50,067 nucleotides of DNA from positions 1 through 50,067 of the forward strand of contig DATJSI010000006.1 in NCBI GenBank assembly GCA_035504215.1, given 5' to 3'. The translations under genes were made by a program, and so were the position numbers. This document shows positions 31,022 to 40,393 of the stretch, in pieces (position 1 is the first letter of the stretch; every line of letters starts with the position of its first letter). The stretch comes from Mycobacteriales bacterium. Its GTDB lineage: Bacteria; Actinomycetota; Actinomycetes; JAFAQI01. Under the pieces are notes generated by a model. That model saw only the letters and a program-made list of their open reading frames with translations. It ran no database searches and was not told the origin of the DNA.

Positions 31022-31396
31022 ATGGGTGACGAGGGGGGACGGCTGCGGCGGGCGGTACGCCGGCTTGCGGCCGAGGATCACGAGATCGAGGCGGAGGACC
31101 TGCAGCGCCGCTCGATCACTCAGGGCGCGACCACGGTCGCGAGCTGCCCGGAGCGCGGCATCGTCACCGTGCTCGGGCGGGTCAAGTCGATGACTCTCCG
31201 GCCGCGGGCGGGAGCCCCGTCGCTCGAGGTCGACCTCTACGACGGCAGCGGGACGGTCACGCTGGTGTGGCTCGGGCGGCGCGAGATTGCCGGCATCTCA
31301 CCGGGCAGCCAGCTGCGGGCCACCGGGCGGATCGGCTCGAGCGGTCCGAGACGGGTGATCTTCAACCCGCGGTACGAGCTAGTTCTCGACGTCTGA
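31022..31396 (+). CDS. OB-fold nucleic acid binding protein
   Basis: A 124-residue protein with one OB fold: GIVTVLGRVKSMTLRP, LEVDLYDGSGTVTLVWLGR and LRATGRIGSSGPRRVIFNPRYEL. It corresponds to Rv2694c in gene order. Such tRNA-anticodon-type OB folds bind single-stranded nucleic acid; its target is unknown. It follows DUF3710 by 3 bases. Its last 18 bases overlap the 3' end of the convergent trkA gene. Confidence 0.88.
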   Translation: MGDEGGRLRRAVRRLAAEDHEIEAEDLQRRSITQGATTVASCPERGIVTVLGRVKSMTLRPRAGAPSLEVDLYDGSGTVTLVWLGRREIAGISPGSQLRATGRIGSSGPRRVIFNPRYELVLDV

Positions 31397-32101
31397 GTCG
31401 TCGTCGCCCGCCGCGCCTTCCGCAGCGGCCGCTGCTGTCTCGGGTCTCGTGGCGAGGACGTCGTGCAGTGCGTCTTCCTGATCCGGTGCGGCGACGAACA
31501 GCAGCTCGTCACCGGCTTCGAGCGGATCGTCGGCGCTCGGCACCATTACCCGCGCGTCGCGAAGGATCGCGACCAGCGCGACGTCCGGTGGCCAGCTGAT
31601 CGAGCCGACCCGCTGGCCGGCATGTTCGGTGTCCTGCGGCAGGGTCACCTCAACCAGGTTCGCCTCGCCGTGGCGGAAGGACAGCAGGCGGACCAGGTCC
31701 CCCACGGTGACGGCTTCCTCGACCAGCGCGGAAAGCAACCGCGGTGTCGAGACCGAGACGTCCACCCCCCACGACTCGTTGAACAGCCACTCGTTCTTCG
31801 GGTGATTGACCCGGGCAACCACACGCGGGACGCCGTACTCGGTCTTGGCGAGCAGCGAGACGACCAGGTTCACCTTGTCGTCGCCGGTCGCGGCGACGAC
31901 AACCGTGCAGTCCTGCAGGCGGGCGCGTTCCAATGAGTTGATCTCGCAGGCGTCCGCGAGCAGCCACTCGGCGCCCTTGACGCTCTCGGTCTTGAACGCC
32001 TTGGGTTCGCGTTCGATCAGCACGACCTCGTGACCGTTGCCGACCAGCTCGCGGGCGATCGAACGCCCCACGTTCCCCGCTCCGGCGATCGTGACTCTCA
32101 T
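31379..32101 (-). CDS. trkA: TrkA-family potassium channel regulatory protein (CeoC-like)
   Basis: A 240-residue cytosolic regulator. RCK_N is MRVTIAGAGNVGRSIARELVGNGHEVVLIE with the GxGxxG nucleotide site, and RCK_C follows at about residues 135-220. It is the second of two tandem TrkA genes matching M. tuberculosis ceoB/ceoC, which regulate Trk-type K+ uptake and bind NAD(H) or related nucleotides. An acidic Ala/Asp tail ends the protein. Its start overlaps the end of the upstream trkA by 4 bases (ATGA). No TrkH/TrkG channel gene is in the window; the adjacent APC-type permease may be the partner. Confidence 0.92.
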   Translation of the reverse strand: MRVTIAGAGNVGRSIARELVGNGHEVVLIEREPKAFKTESVKGAEWLLADACEINSLERARLQDCTVVVAATGDDKVNLVVSLLAKTEYGVPRVVARVNHPKNEWLFNESWGVDVSVSTPRLLSALVEEAVTVGDLVRLLSFRHGEANLVEVTLPQDTEHAGQRVGSISWPPDVALVAILRDARVMVPSADDPLEAGDELLFVAAPDQEDALHDVLATRPETAAAAAEGAAGDDDSDVEN

Positions 32102-32766
32102 TGGTGCTCACCTGGCGGCTCGGAGAGGGCGGCCTCGACCGCCTTCATCTGGTCGCGGACTAGCAGGACGAACAGCTGGTCGCCGTCCTGGATCGCGGTG
32201 GCGCGAGTGGGTAGCAGTGCCTCGCCGTAGCGCGTGAGGAACGCGACCCGGACGCCCTCGACCGCGCTCTGCAGCTCGCCGACCGAACGCCCGATCCAGC
32301 CCTGGTCGTAGGCGATCTCGGCAAGGGCGATGTGACCGGTGGGATCGCTCCACTCGCTATGCGCCCCATCGCCCAGCAACCGCCGCAGCATCGAGTCGGC
32401 GGTCCAGCGCACCGTGGCGACGGTCGGGATGCCGAGCCGGCTGTAGACCTCCGCGCGGCGCGGGTCGTAGATCCGGGCGACCACGTTGTCGATGCCGAAC
32501 GTCTCGCGCGCCACCCGCGCCGAGATGATGTTGGAGTTGTCGCCGCTGGAGACCGCGACGAAGGCAGCCGCGTGCTCGATCCCGGCCTCGATCAGCGTGT
32601 CGCGGTCGAACCCCACGCCGACCACCTGGGCACCCTCGAAGTCGGGGGGCAGCCGCCGGAAGGCGGTGGCGTCCTGATCCACGATCGCCACCGAATGTCC
32701 GGCCGCAACCAGGCTCAGCGCGATGGTCGAGCCGACCCGGCCACAACCCATGATCACGACGTGCAC
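32098..32766 (-). CDS. trkA: TrkA-family potassium channel regulatory protein (CeoB-like)
   Basis: A 222-residue protein with RCK_N (HVVIMGCGRVGSTIALSLVAAGHSVAIVDQD) and RCK_C (from about residue 137, GHIALAEIAYDQGWIGRSVGEL). It is the first gene of the ceoBC-like pair and probably forms heteromers with its partner. GTG 32766 is fixed by a leaderless promoter 7 bases upstream. It is divergent from the APC permease across only 44 bases, suggesting joint control of regulator and transporter. Confidence 0.92.
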   Translation of the reverse strand: MHVVIMGCGRVGSTIALSLVAAGHSVAIVDQDATAFRRLPPDFEGAQVVGVGFDRDTLIEAGIEHAAAFVAVSSGDNSNIISARVARETFGIDNVVARIYDPRRAEVYSRLGIPTVATVRWTADSMLRRLLGDGAHSEWSDPTGHIALAEIAYDQGWIGRSVGELQSAVEGVRVAFLTRYGEALLPTRATAIQDGDQLFVLLVRDQMKAVEAALSEPPGEHQ

Positions 32767-32773
32767 CGGGGAG

Positions 32774-32779
32774 ACGCTA
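32774..32779 (-). promoter_or_regulatory. Leaderless -10 element of the trkA pair
   Basis: On the minus strand TAGCGT is followed by 7 bases and GTG 32766. Confidence 0.6.
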
Positions 32780-32798
32780 CACGCAACGCGGCGCGCCG

Positions 32799-32804
32799 TA
32801 CCCT
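32799..32804 (+). promoter_or_regulatory. Leaderless -10 element of the APC permease
   Basis: TACCCT is followed by 6 bases and GTG 32811. Together with the opposing element at 32774-32779 it makes a 44-base divergent promoter with no room for untranslated leaders. Confidence 0.6.
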
Positions 32805-32810
32805 TGCCGA

Positions 32811-34817
32811 GTGCGATCGCTGGGGGACCTGTCGAAGACGGTCTTCATCGGCCGCCCCCTGCGCAGCACGCAGCTGGGCGAGACTTTGCTGCCCAAGCGC
32901 CTCGCGCTGCCGGTGTTCGCGAGCGACGCGCTGTCCTCCGTCGCATACGCGACCGAGGAGATCCTGCTCGTACTGTCCCTCGGCGGGCTGGGCCTGATCC
33001 ACTTCACCTGGGTGGCCGCGGCGGGCGTCGCGTTCCTCATGTTGGTCGTGGTCGCGTCGTACCGGCAGAACGTCCACGCTTACCCCAGCGGTGGCGGCGA
33101 CTACGAGGTAGCGACCACCAACCTCGGTCGTCGCGCCGGCCTGACGGTCGCGAGCGCGTTGATGGTCGACTACACGCTGACCGTCGCGGTTTCGGTCAGC
33201 TCGGGCGTCGCGAACATCACGTCGGCAGTGACATCACTGCAGGGGCACGCGGTGATCCTCGCGGTCGCGATCGTCGCCATCATCATGCTGCTGAACCTGC
33301 GTGGCGTCCGAGAGTCGGGCACCGCGTTCGCGATCCCGACGTACGCGTTCATCGGCGGTGTCACCGCGCTAATCATCGTGGCCGCGTTCAAGCTCGGGGC
33401 GGGTCACCACCTCACCGCGGAGAGCGCCCACTACCGCGTCGTGCGCGCCCGCAACTACACCGGCCTCGCGCTGATCTTCCTGCTGCTCCGTTCGTTCGCT
33501 TCGGGATGTACGGCGCTGACCGGAGTCGAGGCGATCAGCAACGGCGTGCCCGCGTTCCAGAAGCCGAAGAGCAAGAACGCGGCGACCACGCTCGCGCTGC
33601 TCGGCGGCATTGCGGTCAGCATGTTCCTTGCCATCACGACGCTCGCGATCATCAGCCATGTTCACGTCGCGGAGTCGCCGAGCAACCTGATCGGCCTGCC
33701 CAAGGGGCAGGACCCGAAGACGGTCATCGCGCAGGTCGGCCTCGCCGTCTTTGGCAACGGGTCGTTCGGCTTCTACTACCTGCAGGCCGTCACCGCCCTG
33801 ATCCTCGTGCTCGCGGCGAACACCGCTTTCAACGGCTTCCCGGTGCTCGCCTCGATCCTGGCCCGCGACGGCTACCTGCCGCGCCAGCTCCACACGCGCG
33901 GCGACCGGCTCGCGTTCAGCAACGGCATCCTGATCCTCGCCGGCTTCGCGATCCTGCTGATTGTTGCGTTCTCGGCGTCACCGACCCGGCTGATCCAGCT
34001 GTACATCGTCGGGGTGTTCGTGTCGTTCGTGAACAGCCAGATCGGGATGATCCGGCACTGGAACCGCAACCTTCCGCTCACCGAGGACCCGGCGCGGCGA
34101 CGGCAGATGAAGCGGTCACGGGTGATCAACAGCATCGGGGCTGCCGTGACCAGCCTGGTCCTCGTGATCATCCTGATCTCGAAGTTCACGCAGGGCGCAT
34201 GGATCGCGATCGTCGCGATGGTCGTCCTCTTCACGATGATGCGCGGCATCCGCAGACATTACGACGCGGTGGCAGAAGAGCTCGCGCCCGACACGGAAGA
34301 CGACGTGCTGCCGTCGCGGGTGCACGCGATCGTGCTCGTGTCACGCGTACACAAGGCGACACTGCGCGCGGTCAACTACGCGCGGGCCACCAGACCGTCA
34401 TCGCTGGTTGCGCTGACCGTCGACGTCGACCACATCGCGACCGAGGCGCTGAAGAGCGAATGGGAACGCCGTGGTGTTCCCGTCCCGCTGCAGATCCTCG
34501 AGTCGCCGTACCGCGAGATCACCCGGCCGATCGTGAAGTACATCAAGGAGGTCAACCGGCAGAGCCCCCGCGACGTGGTGTCCGTCTTCATCCCCGAGTA
34601 CGTCGTCGGGCAGTGGTGGGAGCAGCTGCTGCACAACCAGCACGCGTTGCGGCTGAAGGGCCGGTTGCTCTTCACGCGCGGCGTGATGGTCACAAGCGTG
34701 CCCTACCAGCTGGCTTCCTCGGGCCGCGTCATCGAGCGCACCCGTCCGTCGCCCGGAGATGCGCGACGCGCGATCGACATGAAGCCGAAGCCGGCCCACC
34801 AGACCCCCAAACAGTGA
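32811..34817 (+). CDS. APC superfamily permease
   Basis: A 668-residue transporter with about 12 membrane segments between residues ~40 and ~475 and a soluble C-terminal domain. LPVFASDALSSVAYATEEILL (TM1) and YPSGGGDYEVATTNLGRRAG (loop 2-3) are typical of the APC family with KUP-like potassium-transporter relatives. It corresponds to Rv2690c in gene order. The substrate may be an amino acid or K+; the neighbouring TrkA regulators favour a potassium link but do not prove it. The stop overlaps the next gene by 4 bases (GTGA). Confidence 0.88.
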   Translation: MRSLGDLSKTVFIGRPLRSTQLGETLLPKRLALPVFASDALSSVAYATEEILLVLSLGGLGLIHFTWVAAAGVAFLMLVVVASYRQNVHAYPSGGGDYEVATTNLGRRAGLTVASALMVDYTLTVAVSVSSGVANITSAVTSLQGHAVILAVAIVAIIMLLNLRGVRESGTAFAIPTYAFIGGVTALIIVAAFKLGAGHHLTAESAHYRVVRARNYTGLALIFLLLRSFASGCTALTGVEAISNGVPAFQKPKSKNAATTLALLGGIAVSMFLAITTLAIISHVHVAESPSNLIGLPKGQDPKTVIAQVGLAVFGNGSFGFYYLQAVTALILVLAANTAFNGFPVLASILARDGYLPRQLHTRGDRLAFSNGILILAGFAILLIVAFSASPTRLIQLYIVGVFVSFVNSQIGMIRHWNRNLPLTEDPARRRQMKRSRVINSIGAAVTSLVLVIILISKFTQGAWIAIVAMVVLFTMMRGIRRHYDAVAEELAPDTEDDVLPSRVHAIVLVSRVHKATLRAVNYARATRPSSLVALTVDVDHIATEALKSEWERRGVPVPLQILESPYREITRPIVKYIKEVNRQSPRDVVSVFIPEYVVGQWWEQLLHNQHALRLKGRLLFTRGVMVTSVPYQLASSGRVIERTRPSPGDARRAIDMKPKPAHQTPKQ

Positions 34818-35920
34818 TCGTCGAGGTCGGATCGGTCGGCAACGGCGGTATCTGCATCGCGCACGCACCCGACGGACGGGCGATCCTCGTCCGGCACGCC
34901 CTACCCGGCGAACGCGTGCGGCTCGAGGTCACCGAGGAGCGCTCGTCGTACCTGCGTGCGGACGCCGTCGAGATCCTCGAAGCCTCACCGCACCGGGTGG
35001 CACCTCCGTGCCCGTACGCCGGACCCGGGCACTGCGGCGGCTGCGACTGGCAGCACGTGCATCTCGACGAGCAGCGGCGGTTGAAGGCCGCGGTCGTCGC
35101 CGACCAGCTGCGACGGATCGCCGGTCTCGACGTCGACGTCGTGGCCGAGGCGGTGCCGGGTGACGTGCAGGGGTTGCACTGGCGGAGGCGCATCCGGTTC
35201 GCGGTCGACGCCGATGGCGTTGCGGGGCTGAGACGGCATCGTTCCCACGAGGTCGAGCCGATCGATGACTGCCTGCTCGCGCATCCCGACCTGCCGGTGC
35301 GCTCGGTCCTCGCTCAGCGCTGGCCGGACAGCGAGGGGGTCGAGGTTGATCTCGGGGCGGCGGTGCAGGCGATCGGCCGCGACTGGCACGTGCCGGAGGG
35401 CAGTTTCTGGCAGGTGCATCCGGGCGCTCCGGCAGCCCTCTGCGAGGCGGTGACCGGTTACGCCCGGGTCTCCGGCATCGACCGTTGCCTGGACCTGTTC
35501 AGCGGAGTCGGTCTGTTCGCCGGCGCCCTCGCCGCACAGGCACCAGGCGCCGAGGTCGTTGCGGTGGAGTCCGACCGCGCCGCCGTCGAGGCCGCCCGCG
35601 CGAACCTCGCCGACCACCCGAAGGTCCGGGTGGTCGCCGAGCGGGTCGACCGCTGGCTGGCCCGCAGCCGGCCACAGACCGATCTCGTCGTCCTCGACCC
35701 GCCGCGGCGTGGTGTCGGGCGAGCGATCGTCGACGGGATCGCCGCGGCCGGCCCGCGCAGCGTCGTCTATGTCTCGTGCGAGCCGGCGTCGCTGGCCCGC
35801 GACATCGGCCTGCTGGCCGGCCACGGTTACCGGCTGGAGGGCTTGCGGGCGTTCGACCTGTTCCCGATGACCGCTCACGTCGAGTGCGTGGCGCTACTCG
35901 AGGCGGCTAAGCGGCCCTGA
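34814..35920 (+). CDS. TrmA/RlmD-family RNA uracil-C5 methyltransferase
   Basis: A 368-residue class I methyltransferase. It starts with a TRAM-like beta-barrel ([20 protein letters not shown]). A cysteine cluster ([16 protein letters not shown]) probably binds [4Fe-4S]. The SAM site is [16 protein letters not shown], the catalytic loop LDPPRRGV, the nucleophile Cys is in [13 protein letters not shown] and the general base Glu in [10 protein letters not shown]. This set defines RumA/TrmA enzymes that methylate C5 of uridine in rRNA or tRNA. GTG 34814 overlaps the permease stop, so the genes are coupled, as in Rv2689c-Rv2690c. Confidence 0.92.
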   Translation: MIVEVGSVGNGGICIAHAPDGRAILVRHALPGERVRLEVTEERSSYLRADAVEILEASPHRVAPPCPYAGPGHCGGCDWQHVHLDEQRRLKAAVVADQLRRIAGLDVDVVAEAVPGDVQGLHWRRRIRFAVDADGVAGLRRHRSHEVEPIDDCLLAHPDLPVRSVLAQRWPDSEGVEVDLGAAVQAIGRDWHVPEGSFWQVHPGAPAALCEAVTGYARVSGIDRCLDLFSGVGLFAGALAAQAPGAEVVAVESDRAAVEAARANLADHPKVRVVAERVDRWLARSRPQTDLVVLDPPRRGVGRAIVDGIAAAGPRSVVYVSCEPASLARDIGLLAGHGYRLEGLRAFDLFPMTAHVECVALLEAAKRP

Positions 35921-35963
35921 CGCCGGTCGAACGGGCGACGCAACCGGGCAAAGCCGACAGACC

Positions 35964-35969
35964 TAGACT
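35964..35969 (+). promoter_or_regulatory. Leaderless -10 element of dxs
   Basis: TAGACT is followed by 7 bases and GTG 35977, so the first committed gene of isoprenoid synthesis probably lacks a 5' leader and a ribosome-binding site. Confidence 0.6.
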
Positions 35970-35976
35970 GAGCGTC

Positions 35977-37875
35977 GTGACCAGCCTGCTCCGCACGATC
36001 GACGACCCCTCCGATCTGAAGCGGCTCGAGCCGTCGCAGCTGCCGGAGCTTGCGCAGGAGATTCGCGACTTCCTGGTCGAGTCGGTCGCCAAGACCGGTG
36101 GTCACCTCGGACCCAATCTCGGCGTCGTCGAACTGACCCTCGCTTTGCACCGGGTGTTCGACTCACCGCACGACGCGATCATCTGGGACACCGGACACCA
36201 GGCCTACGTCCACAAGTTGGTCACCGGGCGCCGCGAGGAGTTCGAGGCACTGCGCCAGTCGGACGGCATGTCCGGCTACCCGTCGCGACGGGAGAGCCCG
36301 CACGACTGGGTCGAGAACTCGCACGCCTCGACCGCGTTGTCCTACGCCGACGGGCTGGCGAAGGCGTTCGAGCTGCGGGGTGAGTACGACCGCACCGTTG
36401 TCGCGATCGTCGGCGACGGCTCGCTCACCGGCGGGATGTCATGGGAGGCGCTGAACACGATCGCCGCGCATCCCGAGCGGCCGGTGATCATCGTCGTCAA
36501 CGACAACGGCCGCTCCTATTCGCCGACCGTCGGCGGGCTCGCCGCGCATCTCGCTTCGCTGCGGCTCTCGCCGTCGTACGAGCAGATGCTCGAGATGGTC
36601 AAGACGTCGCTCGCGCGTACGCCACTCGTGGGCGCCCCGATCTACGACGCCCTGCACGGCATGAAGAAGGGCCTCAAGGATCTGATCCAGCCGCAGGCGA
36701 TGTTCGAGGACCTCGGGCTGAAGTACGTCGGTCCCATCGACGGTCACGACGCCGTTGCGGTCGAGCGGGCGTTGCGCAATGCCCGCGACTTCGGTCAGCC
36801 GGTGATCGTGCACTGCCTCACCGAGAAGGGCCGCGGCTACCCGCCGGCCGTGGAGGACGAGGCGGACCAGTTCCACGCGGTCAGCGTGATCGATCCCCTG
36901 ACCGGTCGTCCGGTGAACCGCTCCGGCCCGACCTGGACCGACGTCTTCGCCGACCAGATGGTGGCGCTCGGGCGCGAGCGCGAGGACGTCGTCGGCGTGA
37001 CCGCGGCGATGCTGCGCCCGGTCGGGCTGTATCGCTTCGCCCAGGAGTTTCCGGAGCGGGTCTTCGACGTGGGCATCGCCGAGCAGCACGCCGTGACGTC
37101 GGCAGCCGGCATGGCGATGGGCGGCCTGCACCCGGTCGTCTGCATCTACGCGACGTTCCTCAACCGGGCCTTCGACCAGGTCCTGATGGACGTCGGCCTG
37201 CACAAGCTTCCCGTGACGTTCGTCCTCGATCGGGCCGGCATCACGGGTGACGACGGTGCGTCGCACAACGGGATGTGGGACCTCGCCTTGCTCGGCATCG
37301 TGCCCGGCTTGCGGGTCGCGGCTCCGCGCGACGCGACCCGCCTCGCCGAGCTGCTCCGCGAGGCGGTCGAGACCGACTCGGGCCCGACCGCGTTGCGGTT
37401 CCCGAAGGCGCCCGCAGGTGAGGACGTCCCGACCGTCGACCGGGTCGGTGCGATGGACCTGCTGCGGCGGGACGACGACAGCCAGGTGCTCGTCGTCTCG
37501 GTCGGCGCGCTCGCACCGCTCGCACTCGACGTCGCCGCCCGGGTAGCAGCGCAAGGAGTGGGCGTGACGGTGGTCGACCCGCGCTGGGTGCTGCCGGTCG
37601 ATCCCGGCCTGCCCGCGCTGTGCTCCGCGCACGAGCTGGTCGTCGTGATTGAGGACGGCGTGGTCGCGGGCGGCATCGGCTCGGCGATCTCCAGCGCGTT
37701 GCGCTCGCGCGACATCTCGGTGCCGGTGCGCGACTTCGCGCTGCCGCACGAGTTCCTGCTGCATGGTCGCCGCAGCGACGTTCTGGTCCGCTGCGGGCTG
37801 TCCGCCCAGGAGATCGCCAGACAGGCGGTCGAGGCCGCTGCCAAGGCTGACGTCCAGCCGGTGGGGCCGCGCTGA
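35977..37875 (+). CDS. dxs: 1-deoxy-D-xylulose-5-phosphate synthase
   Basis: A 632-residue thiamine-diphosphate enzyme of full family length. The ThDP/Mg motif is [15 protein letters not shown], the catalytic Glu lies in [19 protein letters not shown] and [15 protein letters not shown] is the transketolase-type substrate motif. The C-terminal transketolase domain is intact. It condenses pyruvate with glyceraldehyde 3-phosphate to DXP, the first step of the MEP isoprenoid pathway and a precursor for thiamine and pyridoxal. GTG 35977 follows a leaderless promoter. Confidence 0.97.
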   Translation: MTSLLRTIDDPSDLKRLEPSQLPELAQEIRDFLVESVAKTGGHLGPNLGVVELTLALHRVFDSPHDAIIWDTGHQAYVHKLVTGRREEFEALRQSDGMSGYPSRRESPHDWVENSHASTALSYADGLAKAFELRGEYDRTVVAIVGDGSLTGGMSWEALNTIAAHPERPVIIVVNDNGRSYSPTVGGLAAHLASLRLSPSYEQMLEMVKTSLARTPLVGAPIYDALHGMKKGLKDLIQPQAMFEDLGLKYVGPIDGHDAVAVERALRNARDFGQPVIVHCLTEKGRGYPPAVEDEADQFHAVSVIDPLTGRPVNRSGPTWTDVFADQMVALGREREDVVGVTAAMLRPVGLYRFAQEFPERVFDVGIAEQHAVTSAAGMAMGGLHPVVCIYATFLNRAFDQVLMDVGLHKLPVTFVLDRAGITGDDGASHNGMWDLALLGIVPGLRVAAPRDATRLAELLREAVETDSGPTALRFPKAPAGEDVPTVDRVGAMDLLRRDDDSQVLVVSVGALAPLALDVAARVAAQGVGVTVVDPRWVLPVDPGLPALCSAHELVVVIEDGVVAGGIGSAISSALRSRDISVPVRDFALPHEFLLHGRRSDVLVRCGLSAQEIARQAVEAAAKADVQPVGPR

Positions 37876-37902
37876 CCGTCTCCGACTGCGAGGAGTTGGC
37901 CG

Positions 37903-38964
37903 ATGCTGAAAATCGCGCTGAGCCGGAGAGCGGCGGTCCTCGTCGCGTCGGCGGGAGTAGTGGTCGCGGTTGCGGGCGTCGCGATTCCCGGCGCGCAGGC
38001 GTCGAGCCTGGCTAAGAAGGCGCCGTCGTCGATCGAGGTCAACAGCCCGACGATCACGATCAGGACGACGGCCCATCACAAGCTGCGGCTGAAGATCGGT
38101 GGAACCGACTTCGTGTCCAACGGCCACCCGGACGACAGTCCGGCCGCCGCGTACGTCGAGCTGCGCACGCCCAGCGGGCACGAGGCGCACAACTGGACCT
38201 TCCAGCTCTCCTCGGGGTCTTTCACGGACCACGTGGCCAAGAGCACCGGCGGCTTCACGACGGATGCCAGCCAGATCGCGCCGTACGGCCGCATCCGTCT
38301 CGCCTTCTCCCCGATGGGGTCCGGGACCACGATCCACTGCGGCAAGACCACCGTCGTCACTCGCCACGTGAAGGTGGCTGCCGCACTGTCGTTCGTGACC
38401 GGCACGTCGTGGGGTGACCTCGGCAGCTTCCCGTCCAAGACGCACTTCGGTCGCGGCACCCTGCGCACCCAGTACGGTGGCGCGCCCTGCCCGAGGCCGT
38501 CGCCGTTCGTTCCCTGCATGTCGAACCTGAGCTGGAACTCCAGCCAGTCCCCGGTGACGATTGCCGGGGGATGGACCATGCGCAAGGGGAAGAAGCACGG
38601 CGAGGTGAGCGGGGTGCGGCTGGCCCTCCTCAGCACTCCGGCCGAGGCGATCCGCACCGACACGGTCGTGACAACGGCCCCGGCCCCCGCCTACTCGGAC
38701 TCCGGCGGCATCCCGACCGTCGCGGTGACCACGTACGGCGGCCAGGCGGCCGGCAGCGCGACGCTGACCTCGACGACCGTGGAACATCCGGGCAAGGTCA
38801 CCTGTGACAGCAAGCACCACCATGACCGGCAGACCACGTGGTCGACGGCGTCATACACCAACGGCACGACGCCACTGACGTTGCACGAGCAGATCGAGGG
38901 GCCGATGACGTTGCCGGACTCGAGCTCCGACGGCTACATCCAGCGCAACACCCGCCTGAACTGA
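37903..38964 (+). CDS. Secreted protein of unknown function
   Basis: A 353-residue exported protein. A basic start (MLKIALSRR) and a hydrophobic core to about residue 33 with cleavage near AQASS make a clear signal peptide. The mature part is Thr/Ser/Gly-rich and beta-like, with repeated TTT and STT stretches, four Cys (one pair in APCPRPSPFVPCM) and His-rich spots (KHHHDRQ). I recognise no family or catalytic motif. GAGGAG precedes ATG 37903 by 7 bases. It sits between dxs and the RNase D block and is not part of the usual core order. Confidence 0.7.
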   Translation: MLKIALSRRAAVLVASAGVVVAVAGVAIPGAQASSLAKKAPSSIEVNSPTITIRTTAHHKLRLKIGGTDFVSNGHPDDSPAAAYVELRTPSGHEAHNWTFQLSSGSFTDHVAKSTGGFTTDASQIAPYGRIRLAFSPMGSGTTIHCGKTTVVTRHVKVAAALSFVTGTSWGDLGSFPSKTHFGRGTLRTQYGGAPCPRPSPFVPCMSNLSWNSSQSPVTIAGGWTMRKGKKHGEVSGVRLALLSTPAEAIRTDTVVTTAPAPAYSDSGGIPTVAVTTYGGQAAGSATLTSTTVEHPGKVTCDSKHHHDRQTTWSTASYTNGTTPLTLHEQIEGPMTLPDSSSDGYIQRNTRLN

Positions 38965-38992
38965 CGGCAGGTGCAGCCGCCGGGCCGAACGG

Positions 38993-39847
38993 CTACGGCT
39001 GGCGGTGGTAGAGCACGTCGCGGATGTCGATGACCGGCGCGATGCGATCCTCGATCGCCGCGCGAATGACGTCGCCATCGGCGCGCGCGATGACCACTTC
39101 GTCGCGGGTGACCATCAGCGGCCGGTCGAAGCCGCGGTCCTCGAGGCCGGTCAGCCGGGCGGCCGCCGCCGAGAACGCCGGATCGATCCGGTTGAGGTCG
39201 AGCCAGCCGCGGTTGCGCATCGGCACGGCGACGGTGCGCATGCCGTCGGGGAGCCCGTCGACGATGGCGTGGCGAAGGGTCCGCGAACCCAGCAGCGTCA
39301 TCACGTCGCAGTCGCCCATCGGCCGCAGCTGTGAGCTGCGCCGTAGCCGCTGCGCGGCCATCTCGCCCATGCGCTCGAGGTAGACGACCGCGGTCGGCCA
39401 CCACGGCGACGGCTCGATGCCGGCCGCGCGCAGGAGCTGATGGGGGATCGGCAGCACCAGGTCGGGCCGGTCGGGGTCGAGCCCGACGAAGCCGAAGCCG
39501 AGATCCAGGGTGTCGCCGATGATCCGGCGGCGTACCCAGTCCAGGCCCGGGTGCAGAGGAGACTCGACCCAGGCGCCGTACGGCCGGGCGCGGGCCTCCA
39601 GGTCCTCGAGCGGACGGTCGGCCAGCCACCGGCGCAGCTGGAACCAATGGCACAGCCGCAGCCGCGCCTGATCGCTCGTCGGGTCGGCGCCGCCCAGCGC
39701 CCGGCGGCACTCCGGCCACGTGATCAGGAGGTCCGGTCGCCCCGGGAGCAGAACGCCGTCGACGGCCGGAAGCACGTCGATGTCGTGCAGTACTGCCACG
39801 GCGAGGGCGCACTGCCGCAAGTGCTGCGCCTCAGGCCAGGTCGACAT
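38993..39847 (-). CDS. Conserved hypothetical protein
   Basis: A 284-residue soluble-looking protein rich in Arg, Leu and Trp. It has a leading LRQCALAVAVLHDIDVLPAVD and a charged middle (ARLRLCHWFQLRRWLADRPLED). The later segment PLMVTRDEVVIARADGDVIRAAIEDR resembles a small folded C-terminal domain. I do not recognise a family or a catalytic motif. It has its own leaderless promoter (TACCGT, 6 bases before ATG 39847). It lies downstream of the RNase D-GNAT pair on the same strand, with a 39-base gap from GNAT. Confidence 0.7.
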   Translation of the reverse strand: MSTWPEAQHLRQCALAVAVLHDIDVLPAVDGVLLPGRPDLLITWPECRRALGGADPTSDQARLRLCHWFQLRRWLADRPLEDLEARARPYGAWVESPLHPGLDWVRRRIIGDTLDLGFGFVGLDPDRPDLVLPIPHQLLRAAGIEPSPWWPTAVVYLERMGEMAAQRLRRSSQLRPMGDCDVMTLLGSRTLRHAIVDGLPDGMRTVAVPMRNRGWLDLNRIDPAFSAAAARLTGLEDRGFDRPLMVTRDEVVIARADGDVIRAAIEDRIAPVIDIRDVLYHRQP

Positions 39848-39853
39848 TGCGGA

Positions 39854-39859
39854 ACGGTA
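39854..39859 (-). promoter_or_regulatory. Leaderless -10 element of the conserved hypothetical
   Basis: On the minus strand TACCGT is followed by 6 bases and ATG 39847. Confidence 0.5.
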
Positions 39860-39886
39860 TCCAATCGCGTGGGCGCGCTTGAGGAA

Positions 39887-40393
39887 TCAACCGGATGAAT
39901 GTCCCATACCCGGCGGCAGGAGACTGATGTTTGGCGAAGGTTCAGCCGGATGGCCCAAGGCGTCGAAGCGGTAGCGCAGCATGCTGTCGGACTCCGGGCC
40001 GACAGGGGTGAAGCCGATCCGTTCGAGCACGCGCCACGACGGGGTGTTGGTGACCTCGACCTCCGCCTCGACGGAGGTCACTCCGGGTTGCTGCGCGAGC
40101 CACGACACAAGTGCTGCGACCGCCCGGCCACCGAGCCCTCGGCCGCGGCTCGGGGCGGCGAGACCGTAGCCGATCTCGACCGAGCCGTCCGGCCTGGTCG
40201 GGGTTTTGGTCCCGCAGTCGCCGGCGATCCGGTCGTCATCGTCGAGGATCAGAAAGCCGAGCCCGCCGGAGTCGATGAAGCTCATGCCGATGACGCTGTC
40301 CGCGTGCGGCCAGCCCGGCGCCGCGGTCAGCCCTGGGTAGCGGCCGTCGAGCGCAGCGGCCCGCCCATCGGCGTCGAACTGCACGAGCCTCAT
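39887..40393 (-). CDS. GNAT family N-acetyltransferase
   Basis: A 168-residue acetyltransferase. Motif A is APSRGRGLGGRAVAALVSWL, with the R-x-x-G-x-G acetyl-CoA loop, and VTNTPSWRVLERIGFTPVG is the C-terminal motif B. The preceding strand VEIGYGLA fits RimJ/RimL-like members. The substrate is unknown. Its ATG overlaps the RNase D stop by 4 bases (ATGA), so it is translated with that gene. Confidence 0.88.
   Translation of the reverse strand: MRLVQFDADGRAAALDGRYPGLTAAPGWPHADSVIGMSFIDSGGLGFLILDDDDRIAGDCGTKTPTRPDGSVEIGYGLAAPSRGRGLGGRAVAALVSWLAQQPGVTSVEAEVEVTNTPSWRVLERIGFTPVGPESDSMLRYRFDALGHPAEPSPNISLLPPGMGHSSG

Noticed and set aside
36439-38823. Minus-strand frame of 794 codons opposite dxs
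   Set aside because: Composition is His/Arg/Asp-rich and motif-free, antisense to an intact dxs; a shadow frame.
38965-38992. GC-rich gap between convergent genes considered as a terminator
   Set aside because: Only a weak 5-base stem can be drawn and no T-run follows on either strand.
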